A stretch of 64,000 nucleotides of DNA from contig WUJK01000015.1 of NCBI GenBank assembly GCA_011317545.1, forward strand, positions 248,001 through 312,000, given 5' to 3'. Both the position numbers and the translations under genes were made by a program. The notes beneath the pieces were generated by a model that had not been told where the DNA came from, searched no databases, and saw only the letters and a program-made list of their open reading frames with translations. This document shows, in pieces, positions 43,201 through 54,970 of the stretch. The number at the start of each line of letters is the position of its first letter. Position 1 is the first letter of the stretch. This DNA comes from Coniella vitis. Taxonomy: Eukaryota > Ascomycota > Sordariomycetes > Diaporthales > Schizoparmaceae.

Positions 43201-44606
43201 GACCAGTCCCAGATACCCAGATACCAGAGAAGAACGGCTTGTGGAGTCCCGCCGTCCCTGTAGGCCCTCCTGAGCCCAGAGTCTTGCTCCATTTCCGGGC
43301 GAGGGGCTCCAGCCGGACTGGAGCCCTATGGGGAGGCGTCGCATCCGGATCCTCGATCCGGTGGCTCGCGGTCCTCAATCTGGCTTGCCCAAGGCCCTCT
43401 CCCCCCGCCTTCGCTGTTCGACACCATCTCCAGATGCTTATACGCTTTCACCCTCGCATCCTCGCCTATGCGCCCAAGTGGTTCGACGAGCATACACAGT
43501 AGAGTCGTCGTTCCCACCCAGATGTGAGCTCCTACCCATAGCTCGTTCCAGCTGGGTGTGTAGACAGTGGTAGCCCAGCCCGGAGCGCGGGCAGGAGTTG
43601 CCTTGTGCAGTACAGTACAGGCCACCAACTAGGCAGTCTGCTGGCAGCCACCGCGGGATAGGTCGACAGAGAAGCAGCAGAATACACAGACGTACTTCTC
43701 CAGCAGCAGGCGCACGCCACACGCGGCAGCATTTCTCACGCCCCTCCATTACGCAGCCTGGGGAGGCCAGGGCGAGCTTGACATGGCACCAAACGAAGAG
43801 CTACTACTATGTAACTGGGAGCCCAAGCAGCGCAGCACAGTGTTGGCTCGGACTGCATGAACAAGGACTGCGCCTGGCAAACAGACAACTTGGGAGGACT
43901 GTGTACATTGCTTTGCCATCGCATCATGCCCAGCTTAAACCCGGTCAGTAGGCCAGGGTTCCATCCAGCAATACTGCCGCCGCCGCAGCACGCAAGCGTC
44001 CTCCGCTTCTCCCCTCTCTGCATCGACAAGCGCGAATAGATCATCTTGTCCAGTCTGTCCTCCAATCGCGCCGAGTACACTGTCCCGACACTCTGGATCT
44101 GGACTCAAAAGGGCCTGAAAGCGAGCGCTTTGTCTGTGGACAACAGTCCAGATCCCGGGTGGCCACCGCGGCCAACACTCAACGTCGCATGGAGTGGAGG
44201 CAGGGAGCCCCAAGCCCACCCTATTTCTTTTTTGCGTTACCAACGTGCCCTGCGCCCTCACATCTCGTGGGGTGCGAGGCACAAATGATACAATATGCCC
44301 AAGGCTCGTTACCAAACCGTCGGCTCTTGCGCCCCATCACTGAGCGCCCTCGACACCCACTCGTTCTTTTTCAGTTGCGCCTTCAAATACCAAAAGAACC
44401 TTCCTAGGCCTGCTGTTGTTTCTCATAACACCCGTATTGCTTGTCACAACATCTCAACATTCACCCGCACAAAAGTATAAAGAGTAGCAGCCCTACATGA
44501 TTCCATTGACGGCGACCTTGTACACCACAAGACGAATGCTTCAGAAGACACTTCCAGCCAGCCTCCCGGCCACAAGAAGGCTCCTCTGAATCAGACCACC
44601 AGGGCC
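37227..44606. other. Gene-poor 7.4-kb tract
   Basis: No ORF with recognisable homology, proper start context or intron logic. Short low-complexity parts include a GCAGC repeat (about 38640-38663), G/A-rich 38800-38830 and an AAG run. Five of the 14 TACTATGTA motifs lie here or in the direct vicinity: 40640, 41950, 42465 and 43805 exact, with one-mismatch forms near 38033, 41684 and 42508. It could hold long non-coding RNA or the long promoter of the F-box gene; neither can be shown from sequence alone. Confidence 0.45.
39371..39401 (+). repeat. (AAG)n microsatellite
   Basis: Roughly ten AAG/GAA units in non-coding DNA. Confidence 0.85.
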
Positions 44607-45214
44607 ATGTCTCGCGCATCAGGATCTAAGACCTTCGGCGTCCTTGGCCAACCCGCGCCAGAAACAATGGCGTCGTCTCGATCCACGAGTCCTCTTCCAA
44701 ATCACGCTATTCGCCCTCCGATCCTGCAGTCGACTCTGCCGCCAGTCAGCCGCCTACTCTATCCGATTCGACAGCCGCGAGGCTCCATATCATCCGATCC
44801 TACCAGCTTTGTCGCCGACCCTGACCAGGCCCGCCACTCCATACGACAACTTTCGATTGCTTCTTCCTCGAGTGGGAGCCACGACGCGGCCGCCAGTGAT
44901 ACAAGTCGAGCAGTACCAGCGGCAAGCTCCAAAGACTTATCACGGAGCGATGCTCGCACGCCAAGGACAGCACTACTCAATGATGCACCCATGAGGCATT
45001 CCCTTTCAACCGAATCGCACCACACGCCGAAGGAGGCCGAACATGCAGAACCTCCATCTAAGCGAAGCAAACTCGACGATGGTGGCTGGATCAACGAAGC
45101 CTTGACTCGGGGACAGCTGCAACGGGCACGTCTCGGTTTGCCGGATCCCCAGCCATTTCCTCTACAGACCCCGCCACCTGAACCACGCGATTCGTCGCCT
45201 TCCCTCTCTTCCTC

Positions 45215-45252
<38 letters not shown>

Positions 45253-46898
45253 ACACGCCCGTGCCAAAGCAGCGCTACTCCAACTCGCGGTTTCTGAGTC
45301 CGTCTAGGCCATCCGCATCGTCTCCTGGCGCCTACTCTACATCCACCTCCAGACGGTCCTCGTATGCGTATTTGAACACGACACCATCTCCAAGTCCCGC
45401 TCCTAGCCCTGCTACTGGCACGTCGACGAGCCGACGTGATGAGGCATCGCCACCAGATACTTCGACCGTAGCCTATGCCTTCTCCGACATGGAACTAGCC
45501 ACTCGTGAACATTCGTTGTCCGCTGGAGAAAGCGACCTGACTGCTACCTTTGAGTACATACACAATGTTCCACACGTCGTTCTTCCGTGGCGCATGTTGC
45601 CTAATGCTACCCCATCTAAGCTCGAGTCTCTTCCCAGGCAGCTCTTTATGCGCATCATGATGTACTGCGGTTTCAAGGACCAAATCACACTGAAGCGTTG
45701 CAATTACAAGCTCCACTGCTTGGTCGACCTCGAAGCAATTCCTTGGCAGGTCAGAACCGAGGCCATCCTCTACGAGGAGCGCTATAACCCCAAGAACTTT
45801 CCCAGGAAGGAACAGAGAGCACCACCGAACACAGATTCTGCAAGCAACGACGGCGAGGACATTGATATGGCTTCCGAGGAAGGCACATCTCCGTCAGCTA
45901 GGTCAGCCAGAGGCAATCGAGGCGCTAGCAAGAAGGCCTTCATTGGGTCAAGGAAGACAGCAACCGGCAAATCCATCCCTCCAGGTGGAAAATCCAAAGC
46001 GAATTCCGATTCATATGGCAAATGGGGCTGCTACTGCTGCTACAAGATCCTTCCCGCCCACTTCTTTGAAGGACAGCTTCTCGAAGACAAAGAAGGACGG
46101 ACAACCAAATCGCACAAGGCAAGGTCGGCGAACCCCGACGAATCGGACAAGAAAGTCGACATGCGTGTAGAATACGTACAAATACTGGGCAGCGTCCCGG
46201 GCGGCGAGCTACCGGAATGGCTTTCACCAGACGCCAACACAACACAGCCCAGCAGCATAGAAGATTACGTCCGCCAACGGATGGAACGCGGAGCGGACAA
46301 ACACGACCTCAGAGTTTACTACAAAGATATCAACCGGGAAAGGCATCTGGTGGCTCCTTTGAGGGGTGTGAACACAGTCTTCTCGCCATCATCAGTACGA
46401 TATCCCGATATTGACCCCTTGACTCTTGAATCCTGCCGTGAGAAGCATGCAGCAAGTGCGTTAAGCAACAGCAAGGTCGACCTGCAATGCCGCCTGCCGC
46501 TTTACAGCCTTCCTGCCAGCCGAGCTTCTCGAGGCAGCACCCAGAGTGGCAGCTACGCCTACGAGCTTTCGATTCCTCATGGCTCGCTACGCGATCAAGC
46601 GGCGGATAAGCCGGCTTTATCTGAAGCTTCTCGGGTCAGCAATGTCTGCTTACCGATGAAAGAAGCCGATGACATGCTTTCGAGCTTTCAAGACACACGG
46701 CCCCAGGTTGGAGAGGTTCTGTCGCTCCGACGAGTATGTATCCCTTGTGGAACCAGATTCGCCGTGTACAGAAGAGACTGCAACCGCAAGATCATCAGCA
46801 AGACCCAAGAGGCCTGGTGGGTTTGTGATTGCCTGCAAGTTCGTTTGGCAGGAATGAGCACCGGGTGTACAACCTGTGGGAGAAAAGTGATTTATTAA
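44607..46898 (+). CDS. F-box protein with C-terminal zinc-ribbon-like Cys motifs
   Basis: Intronless, 763 aa, starting MSRASGSKTFGVLG. Residues 1 to about 300 are Ser/Pro/Arg-rich and disordered, including a poly-Gln run from CAG repeats (45216-45250) and a basic PPSKRSKLDDGGWINEAL segment. The F-box is at about 335-380: SKLESLPRQLFMRIMMYCGF followed by KDQITLKRCNYKLHCLVDLE. A middle Cys pair WGCYCCYKILPAHFF and an LRVYYKDINRERHL block follow. The end has two Cys pairs, CIPCGTRF and CTTCGRKV, around WWVCDCLQVR, suggesting a zinc ribbon. It is probably a substrate receptor for an SCF ubiquitin ligase; the substrate is unknown. It stands alone between two gene-poor tracts. Confidence 0.88.
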
Positions 46899-49551
46899 AC
46901 GGATTTGGACGCTTCACAGCAGCTCATTTGTCACTCATTCGTCCCTTATCTACTCTTTGTATTCGTCTCTCTTTCTAGAATCCCATGTCATGGGAAAGCA
47001 ACGAGCTGGATCTGATGTCGCTTTCTACCAAGAGACTAAAGAATCTCAATGGCGCAGGTTGACTTGCTTCTGGTTTATTCTTATTTAATCTTCCTCGCCA
47101 TCATTACAGGCCAGCGGCCTTGGTCATACTCTTCCATTTCCCTTTCTATTCTCTTTCAAAAGCCTAGACAGATCGCCGCATGGCCTTGGATATTGAAAAT
47201 ACTACAGTCCGGTTCAGAGAAGCTGGATCCTGCCATTCTCCAAATTACAACAGTCGGAACAATCGCAAGGATGTTCTTTGCCACTGTCACACTCTGGAAA
47301 CGAATCCGGAATAATCTCCCACCGAGCCTGGTGTCCAGCGTCAAGGAAGATGGAGGAACCCACTCTCTGCAGATTAGAAACATGTGTTCAAGGCTTTTCG
47401 ATAGGCCAGGTTGCTCAGGTCAATGCAACCTGCCAAGGGGGAGGGGGAGGGGTAAGGGATCTATTGGAACCAACGGCATAACCCAAGGCCACTCAACTGG
47501 GTCATTGGAGCAACGCACGCTTGCTAGATATACTTATTTGATACCTACAGCAGAGAGAGGCCTTGCAATGGCGTTTCTTTCAAGATCAGAACCGTGGCCC
47601 GAGAGCCTGGCGCCGCTGACAAGCTTGACTAGTGGTAACGCTCGAGTGCTGGAATCTCGGTCAGAGGGTGCGCGATTCTGTACTGGAATACGGATGATAT
47701 CGATGTTCTCAGTCAGATAAACAACTGTATCCAGCTTAGTCTGGCACGCTTTTGCGCCTTGGTCGCTCTCCTGCTGATAGTGCCAACCAAAAAGCGCAGA
47801 CCAAAGTCCTCGACATGAAATAGCCGCCGCAACGACAAAGGGAAAATAAAAGTAATCCACACAAGCTGCTCGTTTTTATGAGCACCGGCTGGGAGCCCAG
47901 TGCGCTTGTCAAGTCAGCCCAGAGCAGCATTGCCTGCTTGGCTTTTCAAACCAACAGACAACCGGAGTGGATCAGGCTGGTGGTCGTTTTGTAAGGATAC
48001 TGGGGATTTGCTGTAACGCTGACAGAGACTGTATGCATGCACCGTACTCTCTCTATGTATTATGTAGATAAAATAACGGATCCCCTGAATCCTCCCTCGC
48101 TCATGGTTGCTGTTTTCTTTTAAATCTGCTTGGCTCCATTTTCTTTTTACGAGACAGGTTACACTGTAAACTTGATTCGTACGCCAGGACACATCTGTCT
48201 TCTCGTCTGTTGTTTTCTTTTCTTGTCGTCCTTTTTTCTCTCCGTGTCTTTTTCCTGACTTTGTTTTGACAACTTCTCCTTTTGCTTTTTTATCTCCCTC
48301 ATTTTATTCCAGGAGCCCTTTACTACGGCTGCCTGCGCTTCCCACCTCAACCACCACCACGCGCATATGCAAAGTCGGCCAAGCCGTACCCTCTCCCTTC
48401 TAATTCCACTCCTCATGCGGACAAACCACGCCATTTCTGCTGTAGCCAGGTTCCCGACAGTCTGGGACAGCCTGCAGACGACTTCCAATGACTCCGTCTA
48501 CTCTCCCTCCTCCCTCCCCCGCTTCACACGCACGCACACATATACACACTCTTTTTCTTCCCCTTCATGTGCTTGCTGCTGCCCACCACCCCCGCGCGCC
48601 CCCCGGCCCTTTCCGGATACCGATATCTGCCTTCTCTGCCACCCTGCAGCTGCCATGTAGTATTTGCACAGATACCTAGTGATGACTTTGGTGCTCTCTG
48701 CTGTGACTTTGTTGCCAGTTGCGACTCTACAGACGTCAAACGGGGCAAAGGTGTCGTTTTAGGGACCCGGCGCCGGCCGACAGCGAGCGTGCTGTACCAG
48801 TAAGAAGGCAAAGCCACCCTCCCCCCCTCTCTGGTCTCTCTGGTCTCTCTGGACGATACGCTGCGATGGCATATCCTGGTACAGGTGTAGTAGAGTTGTA
48901 TTTCGATTTACCCGCGCCTGATGATTGCCCAGGTTGGTTCTCTGTTTCGCTGATCATCCATCCAATGTGAATATGATGGGATAAACAGAGTGTGTATGCG
49001 TGTGTGCGTGTGTCGATAGTGGCGGTTATTCTTCTCATTTCTTTTTCTTTTTCTGTTTTTGGTTTTGTTTTTGCTTCCCTCCAAGTCAAGGATGGGTGGG
49101 TATGTGATTTCAAACGAGCATGACCTTTTTTTTTTTTTTTTCTCTTGTAAAAGAGAGCCATAGCCCTTTTGTCATCATGTTCTCTCATGCGTCCTTTACC
49201 CTGGGAGTCTGTCCTGTTTCGTCCGCTTCTTCTTCGCAAGATCCAAGGCAAGCAGGTGGGCATGGAATGGGCAGCGAGTCAGCATCGATACCGAGCTCTG
49301 CCGAGTCTCTGGGGTGCTTCTGTCTGTGGTATGTCCTTTATAGAAAGGGGTGTCTCCTCGTTGATGGAGATACTCTTTTACGTTTGTACCTTTTGAGTTG
49401 CCCATTTTGTTCTGTCCTTGCGCAGTTTCCACACTATTATCACTGGAAACCAACAGGTATAAGCAATTTGGCTTGAGAACGCGAACCCAGTCGGCAAAGC
49501 AGCCAATACTCGAGGTCAAGGACCCTCCGTCAAGACGACGAAGAAGAAATT

Positions 49552-49588
49552 AGACAGACAGACAGACAGACAGAAAGACAGACAGACC
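49552..49588 (+). repeat. (GACA)n microsatellite
   Basis: Eight to nine GACA units with one A insertion. A second GACA tract lies at 58826-58864. Confidence 0.85.
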
Positions 49589-50065
49589 GACCGTCCGTGG
49601 TGAGCCTCGCTCCGGGCCGTCCCTCTATCGTCTTCCTCTTATGATCCTTCTTCGTTATCAGCTACAGCAACCAAACAAAACGTCAAAATAAGTAAGTACC
49701 TCGCAGCTGAAAAGGGGGACGGGGGGGGGCGTCTGGAGGACCAATGGCTCCTAAATGACTACGCCCATCCAGGACCGTCTAACTTTTCCAATGTACATAA
49801 ATCCATCATACTCTCGGCAATTGGCTGTTAGCTGATGACCAACTACGAGATAATATGATTGAATGACTAGGTTGACGCCGTGGTGTGGCAGCACCTTGTT
49901 GAAAGCCGGGGAGACCCTAACACTGTGTGAGCACCGAGGCGAACGGTGAGGAATAATGCAATAAAGTATTGATGTCCATGGTACATTGGAAGTGCGAAAT
50001 GGTACATGACCCCTTGCCAGGCCCATGTCGAGTGTCCAGGCTACCTACGATGATGTACTGTATAC

Positions 50066-50085
50066 ATATATATATATATATATAT
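50066..50085 (+). repeat. (TA)n microsatellite
   Basis: Ten TA units next to the TACTATGTA motif at 50100. Confidence 0.85.
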
Positions 50086-51542
50086 GCGCGGAACCGCTGT
50101 ACTATGTACTACTTCGCGTCCAAGTCTATGCAAAAACAAAGCCCCTACGATTTGAGGATCTTGGGCCTGGCCTTTTGCAGTGTACAGACATCATATCTGG
50201 ATTATTATTTGGGGCCCATGAAAAGGCGCCCACAACGCCACAGCGCTCGAATGCCTCTTTTATGAGAATCACGCTTTCTGTCAAGACCGTACCAGGGAAT
50301 GACGAGGTTGAGCATGCTGTCTGTTGGTTTCAGGTGGCTGCCACATCTAAATATACTTATACAAGGGCCGATATGGTAGAGACTGGGCCGCAGGAGCAGC
50401 TGTTGGCTTGCTCATTAGCGTCTTTGGCCACTCACTCTACTTGTCTTCCGTCCCGTACAAGACATGGCTCTTGATCGGCCCGGAAAGAAGAAGAAGAAGA
50501 AGGCTGGGGTGGGACTGAGGCATGGCTGGCCGAAGCCACTCAAAGTCTGTCAGTGGCTGGCTAGGAGCCAGAAAAGAAGAAGAACCAGGGGTCTCGCCCT
50601 CAGGACTTCTCCTCAGCGTCGTGGAGTCATTGTATCTCTGTACAATGCGCTTTCTTGTCCAGACTCTGTTTTATAACAGCTTGTGTCTTTCTCGACTTCA
50701 ACCAAGTGGTCTGGAGAGCTCCGGTTTCCTAGAGTCGCAACCACCACGACGGCGTCAAAGACGTACTTATACCGACCTCACGATCACGACTTGGCCACTC
50801 TGCGGCTTCAGCCTGTTGCCACAAGATCCAGCGGCGAACCTCCGGAGTCAGACACACTTGCAGAATGACGCGCCCACTTTCCTTCAGGTCCAAAATGTGT
50901 ACACCATCTGCGCAGTGCGGCGCACCCAACACAGGTAATTTCGGTTCCCCCATCCACCATAGAAGCAAAACAAACGCTGTTTGTAACTCCCGAGCCCACG
51001 CCACGATAGGAAAAGACCAGTGGCAAGACGGGAAGGAGATGATCAAATAAAGAACAACAATGATGAATCAAATTCTGGACAGCACGCGGAGGGGCAATGC
51101 AAGATAAAACCAACCTCTCGCGCGTGCGCGGCATGTCCCCCCCCCCCATCAGCGGCTCTTCAGCCCCCCCGCTGGGCAGCAGTCAGTCGTGGTTCGTAGA
51201 CATTCCTAATGGGAACAAGCCACATGTCTGTTGGTTTCCCCTCCGTTTTGCCTTGTATTCATTTGCCTTTGCGTTGAACCCCAACCCAAACCCAGATAGA
51301 TATCTTTCTCTCTTCGATGGCCTCGTCCCACCCCCACTCCGGGGACAAATACTCTGCGAACAGCCTGTATGCTTGCGCCTTGGGGACGAGGAAGCGGGCC
51401 ATGCTTGGAGAACTGGGCTGTGCTGAGCAATTGGGCGCTGGCCAACAGGAACATGCCTAGTGATAAAGTGAAAGGTGTGTGCCATCTTTCGTGAATCGCA
51501 CAGCAGCTCGCCATCGCCCTGTTCATGTATCTCTCTCCTTTT

Positions 51543-51543
51543 C

Positions 51544-51574
<31 letters not shown>
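51543..51574 (+). repeat. (CA)n microsatellite
   Basis: CA dinucleotide tract with one interruption. Confidence 0.85.
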
Positions 51575-52116
51575 TGTAAAATGTGCACGCTCGGATTTTT
51601 GATTTGTACTTGCGTGGATACACTCACACCTCCCCCTGCCTCCCAAGCCGGAACCGGAACTCACCAGAGAAACACATGTACTTTATATACACTCGTACAG
51701 ACTGCCATCCAGGGGGCTGAGCACAACGCCCAGACGGCACCCTTGATCATTGTCTGCTGATGAGCAAGATAATGTGACCTCTCTCCCACGTGCGAAACAT
51801 ACAAATAAACACCCCGTCTGCAACAGGGGTTTTGGTCCGGCGGTTGGCTTGCGAGCTGGAACATGTCGAGGGAATAGGGGCCACCTGCCTACCTGGGAAG
51901 AGTTGGATTGTTGGACCAGGAACGACTTCGTATACTTGAACGCATTGATTGCCTTACCTGTCCCCCGTCTGGACTCGTTGGAGGTCGAGAAAATGAGCGG
52001 ATCCGTCTCTGTTCTGTGGCCGATTTGGGCGACGGGCTTTGGCTTTCTCTCGGCAGGCCTGCGTACACACTGCCCTGCTTGTGTTTGGTTCCTTTTTGGT
52101 GTGAAGATGTCTCCCT

Positions 52117-52118
52117 TT

Positions 52119-52170
<52 letters not shown>
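52117..52170 (+). repeat. (TTTC)n microsatellite
   Basis: About thirteen TTTC units, fully pyrimidine on the plus strand, able to adopt triplex-type structures. Confidence 0.9.
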
Positions 52171-52171
<1 letters not shown>

Positions 52172-53305
52172 TTTTAGAGGCTTATCTCTGGCCAGTCTGG
52201 ACTGTATACGTTGCAAACTGGGTGCCTGTTGTGGTCAATCTGTAGAGTCATCCAGGACCTACAGAATCAGCCCCTGGCCAAGTCCCATCCTAACTCACCA
52301 TCAGTCACCACGCGGCTTACCGAGAATATCATCCAAAGTCAGCATGTATACCATTTACAAGGGGTCCTCCTAAAAGGAACACTCAAGCACCTCCACTACC
52401 TCGTCCGCTTCGGGTGGAAACAGCATACGCAGAAGAAAAAGAAACTTGAACCTTGGCCCCCATTCCTGCCAGACTGCTTAACGCTGTGCATACGATTAAA
52501 TGTCTACAGCATGTAACCCATCCAGTCTTTGGCAATTCCAAATTTCAAGCGTGTTTTATTGGCGAGAGGGGGGGGCCTTATGCATCCCCCTTCGGTCCCG
52601 AAAACATGACCAATGTGTGCATACTTGTGCATGAGGTGTGCAAAGAAGTGTATCTTTGCGCAAGGTTCGTTATTCAGGTCACGGCAGTGGGGATAGGAAT
52701 ATTCAGGCGTTTCTACCCAGTGAAGGAGGAGGGTCAGACCAAGGATATTTACACTCCACGCGTCCGAGTGGGGTGAGCGCCTTTTCTTATGCTCATCAGA
52801 TATCCCGTTGCGTGCGGCTCATTCTCAGTAGTTCTATTCGAGGTTGTGTAAGGAAAAGATCAGATCCTTGAGTACTTCATATTGGGGTCCTAAAGCTACC
52901 TTCCAGCCCCTTTCATACTGTGAATAGACTTGACTTCTGTCCCAAGCAGACGCAATTCAGACGGTCCATGGGGTCCAAGACGTCTAACTACTAAAGCTCA
53001 TATGCTCAGATATTGTGTCAAGGCACTGTCTCCCGGTGGGATGCTCCGATTATTTTGGGATCATTCGCAGCAAAACAAGAACAATGTGCCCATATATCCC
53101 ATTTGCCTATCACATCTATATGCACAGCAGCCTAAATGCTAGAAAGTGCTTCAAGAGAATGTTGATCCGGTCCCTAAGCATATCTGTCCATTACACAACG
53201 GATCCTGGGAAACATGAATGCCCGAGATGGTGTGCAATTCACAACACACAGCTGCTCGATAGGCACCTCCTGACAGATTGCCAGGGCAGTCTTTCATCAG
53301 CGTAG

Positions 53306-53685
53306 ATGGCGAAAACTAACCTTGCTATCCAAGGGCGGACAGCAAGAAATTTCACCAGGAGTGAAGACGATACTGAGTATACTCGGCTCTATGATTCGGA
53401 CTTGAGCCTGATACGCTCGACACGCTTCCCATATCTCACAATGATCGTTTACGGTGTTATATTTGCGATAGTGTACTATTATGTATGTAGGATAGAGGAT
53501 TGCAACTGGCAGACTGCCATGACTCTCTCGTGCCCCAAGTAAGTACTAGGTGAAAATGCAAACTTAGTTACTTGAATAGCGGATAATATATGGGCTACTT
53601 TGGAAGATGTTATCGCTGGTATCGGGCTATTTTTCCCAAGACACGCTCAACGTTTCAGAGTGGACAATCACTCGTAGATCTTTAG
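53306..53685 (+). CDS. Possible small single-pass membrane protein
   Basis: Not recognised. From the ATG at 53306 the frame reads a polar N-terminus (MAKTNLAIQGRTARNFTRSE), then RSTRFPYLTMIVYGVIFAIV and YYYVCRIEDC, which look like one membrane helix. A consensus GTAAGT donor at 53539 with an AG at 53606 would remove 68 bp and extend the protein to 103 aa (next exon starts with a Trp/Tyr-rich stretch and stops at 53685). Without splicing it is 78 aa. No homologue comes to mind and codon use is not decisive, so this is tentative. Confidence 0.3.
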
Positions 53686-54076
53686 ATTCGAAGCAATCTT
53701 GCAGGCCAGCCTGAGCGGAAACAGTTTGACGCCATATTGCTGGGTTACTATGAGATCAATCTAAACAAGATCTCCCTCGATGCAGTCACGGAAAATTGCC
53801 GCTGGCCCGGCCAAGTGCACACAAACAAAAAGCCCTTGCTTGCTTCTCCACAAGAAGCATTCTTTCTGTCTGTCTTACGAGGTTGTGCCTGAACCGTACA
53901 ATAACAAGAAGCCCCTCCCGCGAGACCAACGTCACTGGAGGAGCCTTCTTTTCGCAAAAAAAACAAAAAAACTCAAAGAACAAGCATGCTGGATATGAGT
54001 CCCAGCCCACCACCTACCTCAACAACAGCGGGTGGCCCCTTTTCCAAAAACAGCTTTCCTGGAGTCGTCACTCACA

Positions 54077-54970
54077 ATGGCGGCACCGATTCCAACTTCC
54101 AAGTCCCCCAGCAGCAAGGGCATCGAGACACACACGGCCATCGGCTTCCATCACATCCACCAACCCGTCGAAAGCTGCTTCGACGCGCGCTGTGCTGCGT
54201 CCCCCCGCGGTGCCTCTGCCAGCACGACCAGCGAGGTTGTTCTCTCCGGGGCGCGGCAGCAGCGCGACTCTCTCCCAGCGAGCCGCTCCTTCGCCAACGC
54301 GTGGATCAGCGTCGCTACGTCGCCGCTCGGCGGGCACGGTGTCTTTGCCGCGGTGGACATCCCCGAGAATGCGCATGTCCTCGTCGAGAGGCCCATGATA
54401 TGGATCAAGAACCACGCGGATTTGGGCCCAGTGTACGCCAGCCTGGGGGCAGAGGAGAAGCGGGTCTATGATAGCCTACACGCGTACCGTGTGGACAGCA
54501 CCAGTCAGGTAGAAAGCAGGTTCAATGCAAACTGGTATGTTATTCTTTTAGGCCTGTCAGAGCTTTATGGCGTTCAAAAGCGTTTTGCAAACAACTCTTC
54601 TTGAATCTGCTCAAAGCATGGGTTACAGCAAGTTGTTTGACCGACTGACAAACCAAAGAAAAAGAAGAAAAGAAAAGAAAAGATAGCTAACCACTGAATG
54701 CACCACAGCTTCATAGCCGGTGTCGGAGATGGCTGCTTTGCCGTGGCGTCCAACTTCAACCACGCCTGCGACGCGGTGCGCAACACGGGCTATCGCTGGG
54801 ACCCGAATCGACGAGTGATGACCTTCACCGCCTTGAAAGCTATCAGCAGGGGTGAGGAGCTCCTCATTTCCTACGGCCGCAGCAGAGAGATGCTGCAACA
54901 GAGGTTTGGATTTCTGTGCCAGTGTGGAGGCTGTGGTGGTGGCTGGAAGGTGCCTAAATCGTGGCATTGA
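54077..54970 (+). CDS. Small SET-domain protein
   Basis: Two exons (54077-54534, 54709-54970; 174-bp intron) give 239 aa. The upstream open frame begins only with GTG, so MAAPIPTSKSP (context CACAATGGC) is the start. The SET core begins ISVATSPLGGHGVFAAVDIP with the ENAHVLVERPMIWI strand. After a short helical insert it continues NANCFIAGVGDGCFAVASNF, NHACDAVRNTGYRWD and VMTFTALKAISRGEELLISY, with the key NHxC and GEELxISYG elements, and ends in a post-SET-like FLCQCGGCGG. Such short fungal SET proteins probably methylate lysine in non-histone or histone proteins. The tyrosine of ISYG is kept, so activity is plausible. The substrate is unknown. Confidence 0.85.

Larger units (their letters stand above)
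46899..53305. other. Gene-poor 6.4-kb tract rich in simple repeats
   Basis: No supported coding gene. The largest ORF (47049-47720) has no family features. The tract is pyrimidine-rich around 48200-49200 and carries GACA, TA, CA and TTTC microsatellites, a 17-T run near 49127-49141, and a TACTATGTA motif at 50100. An unannotated non-coding transcript is possible but not shown. Confidence 0.45.

Noticed and set aside
47049..47720. 223-codon plus-strand frame after the F-box gene
   Set aside because: A hydrophobic start suggested a signal peptide, but the rest is random-like and unlike any family.
49552..49588. GACA tract as a CRISPR-like or satellite array
   Set aside because: A plain tetranucleotide microsatellite with no spacers.
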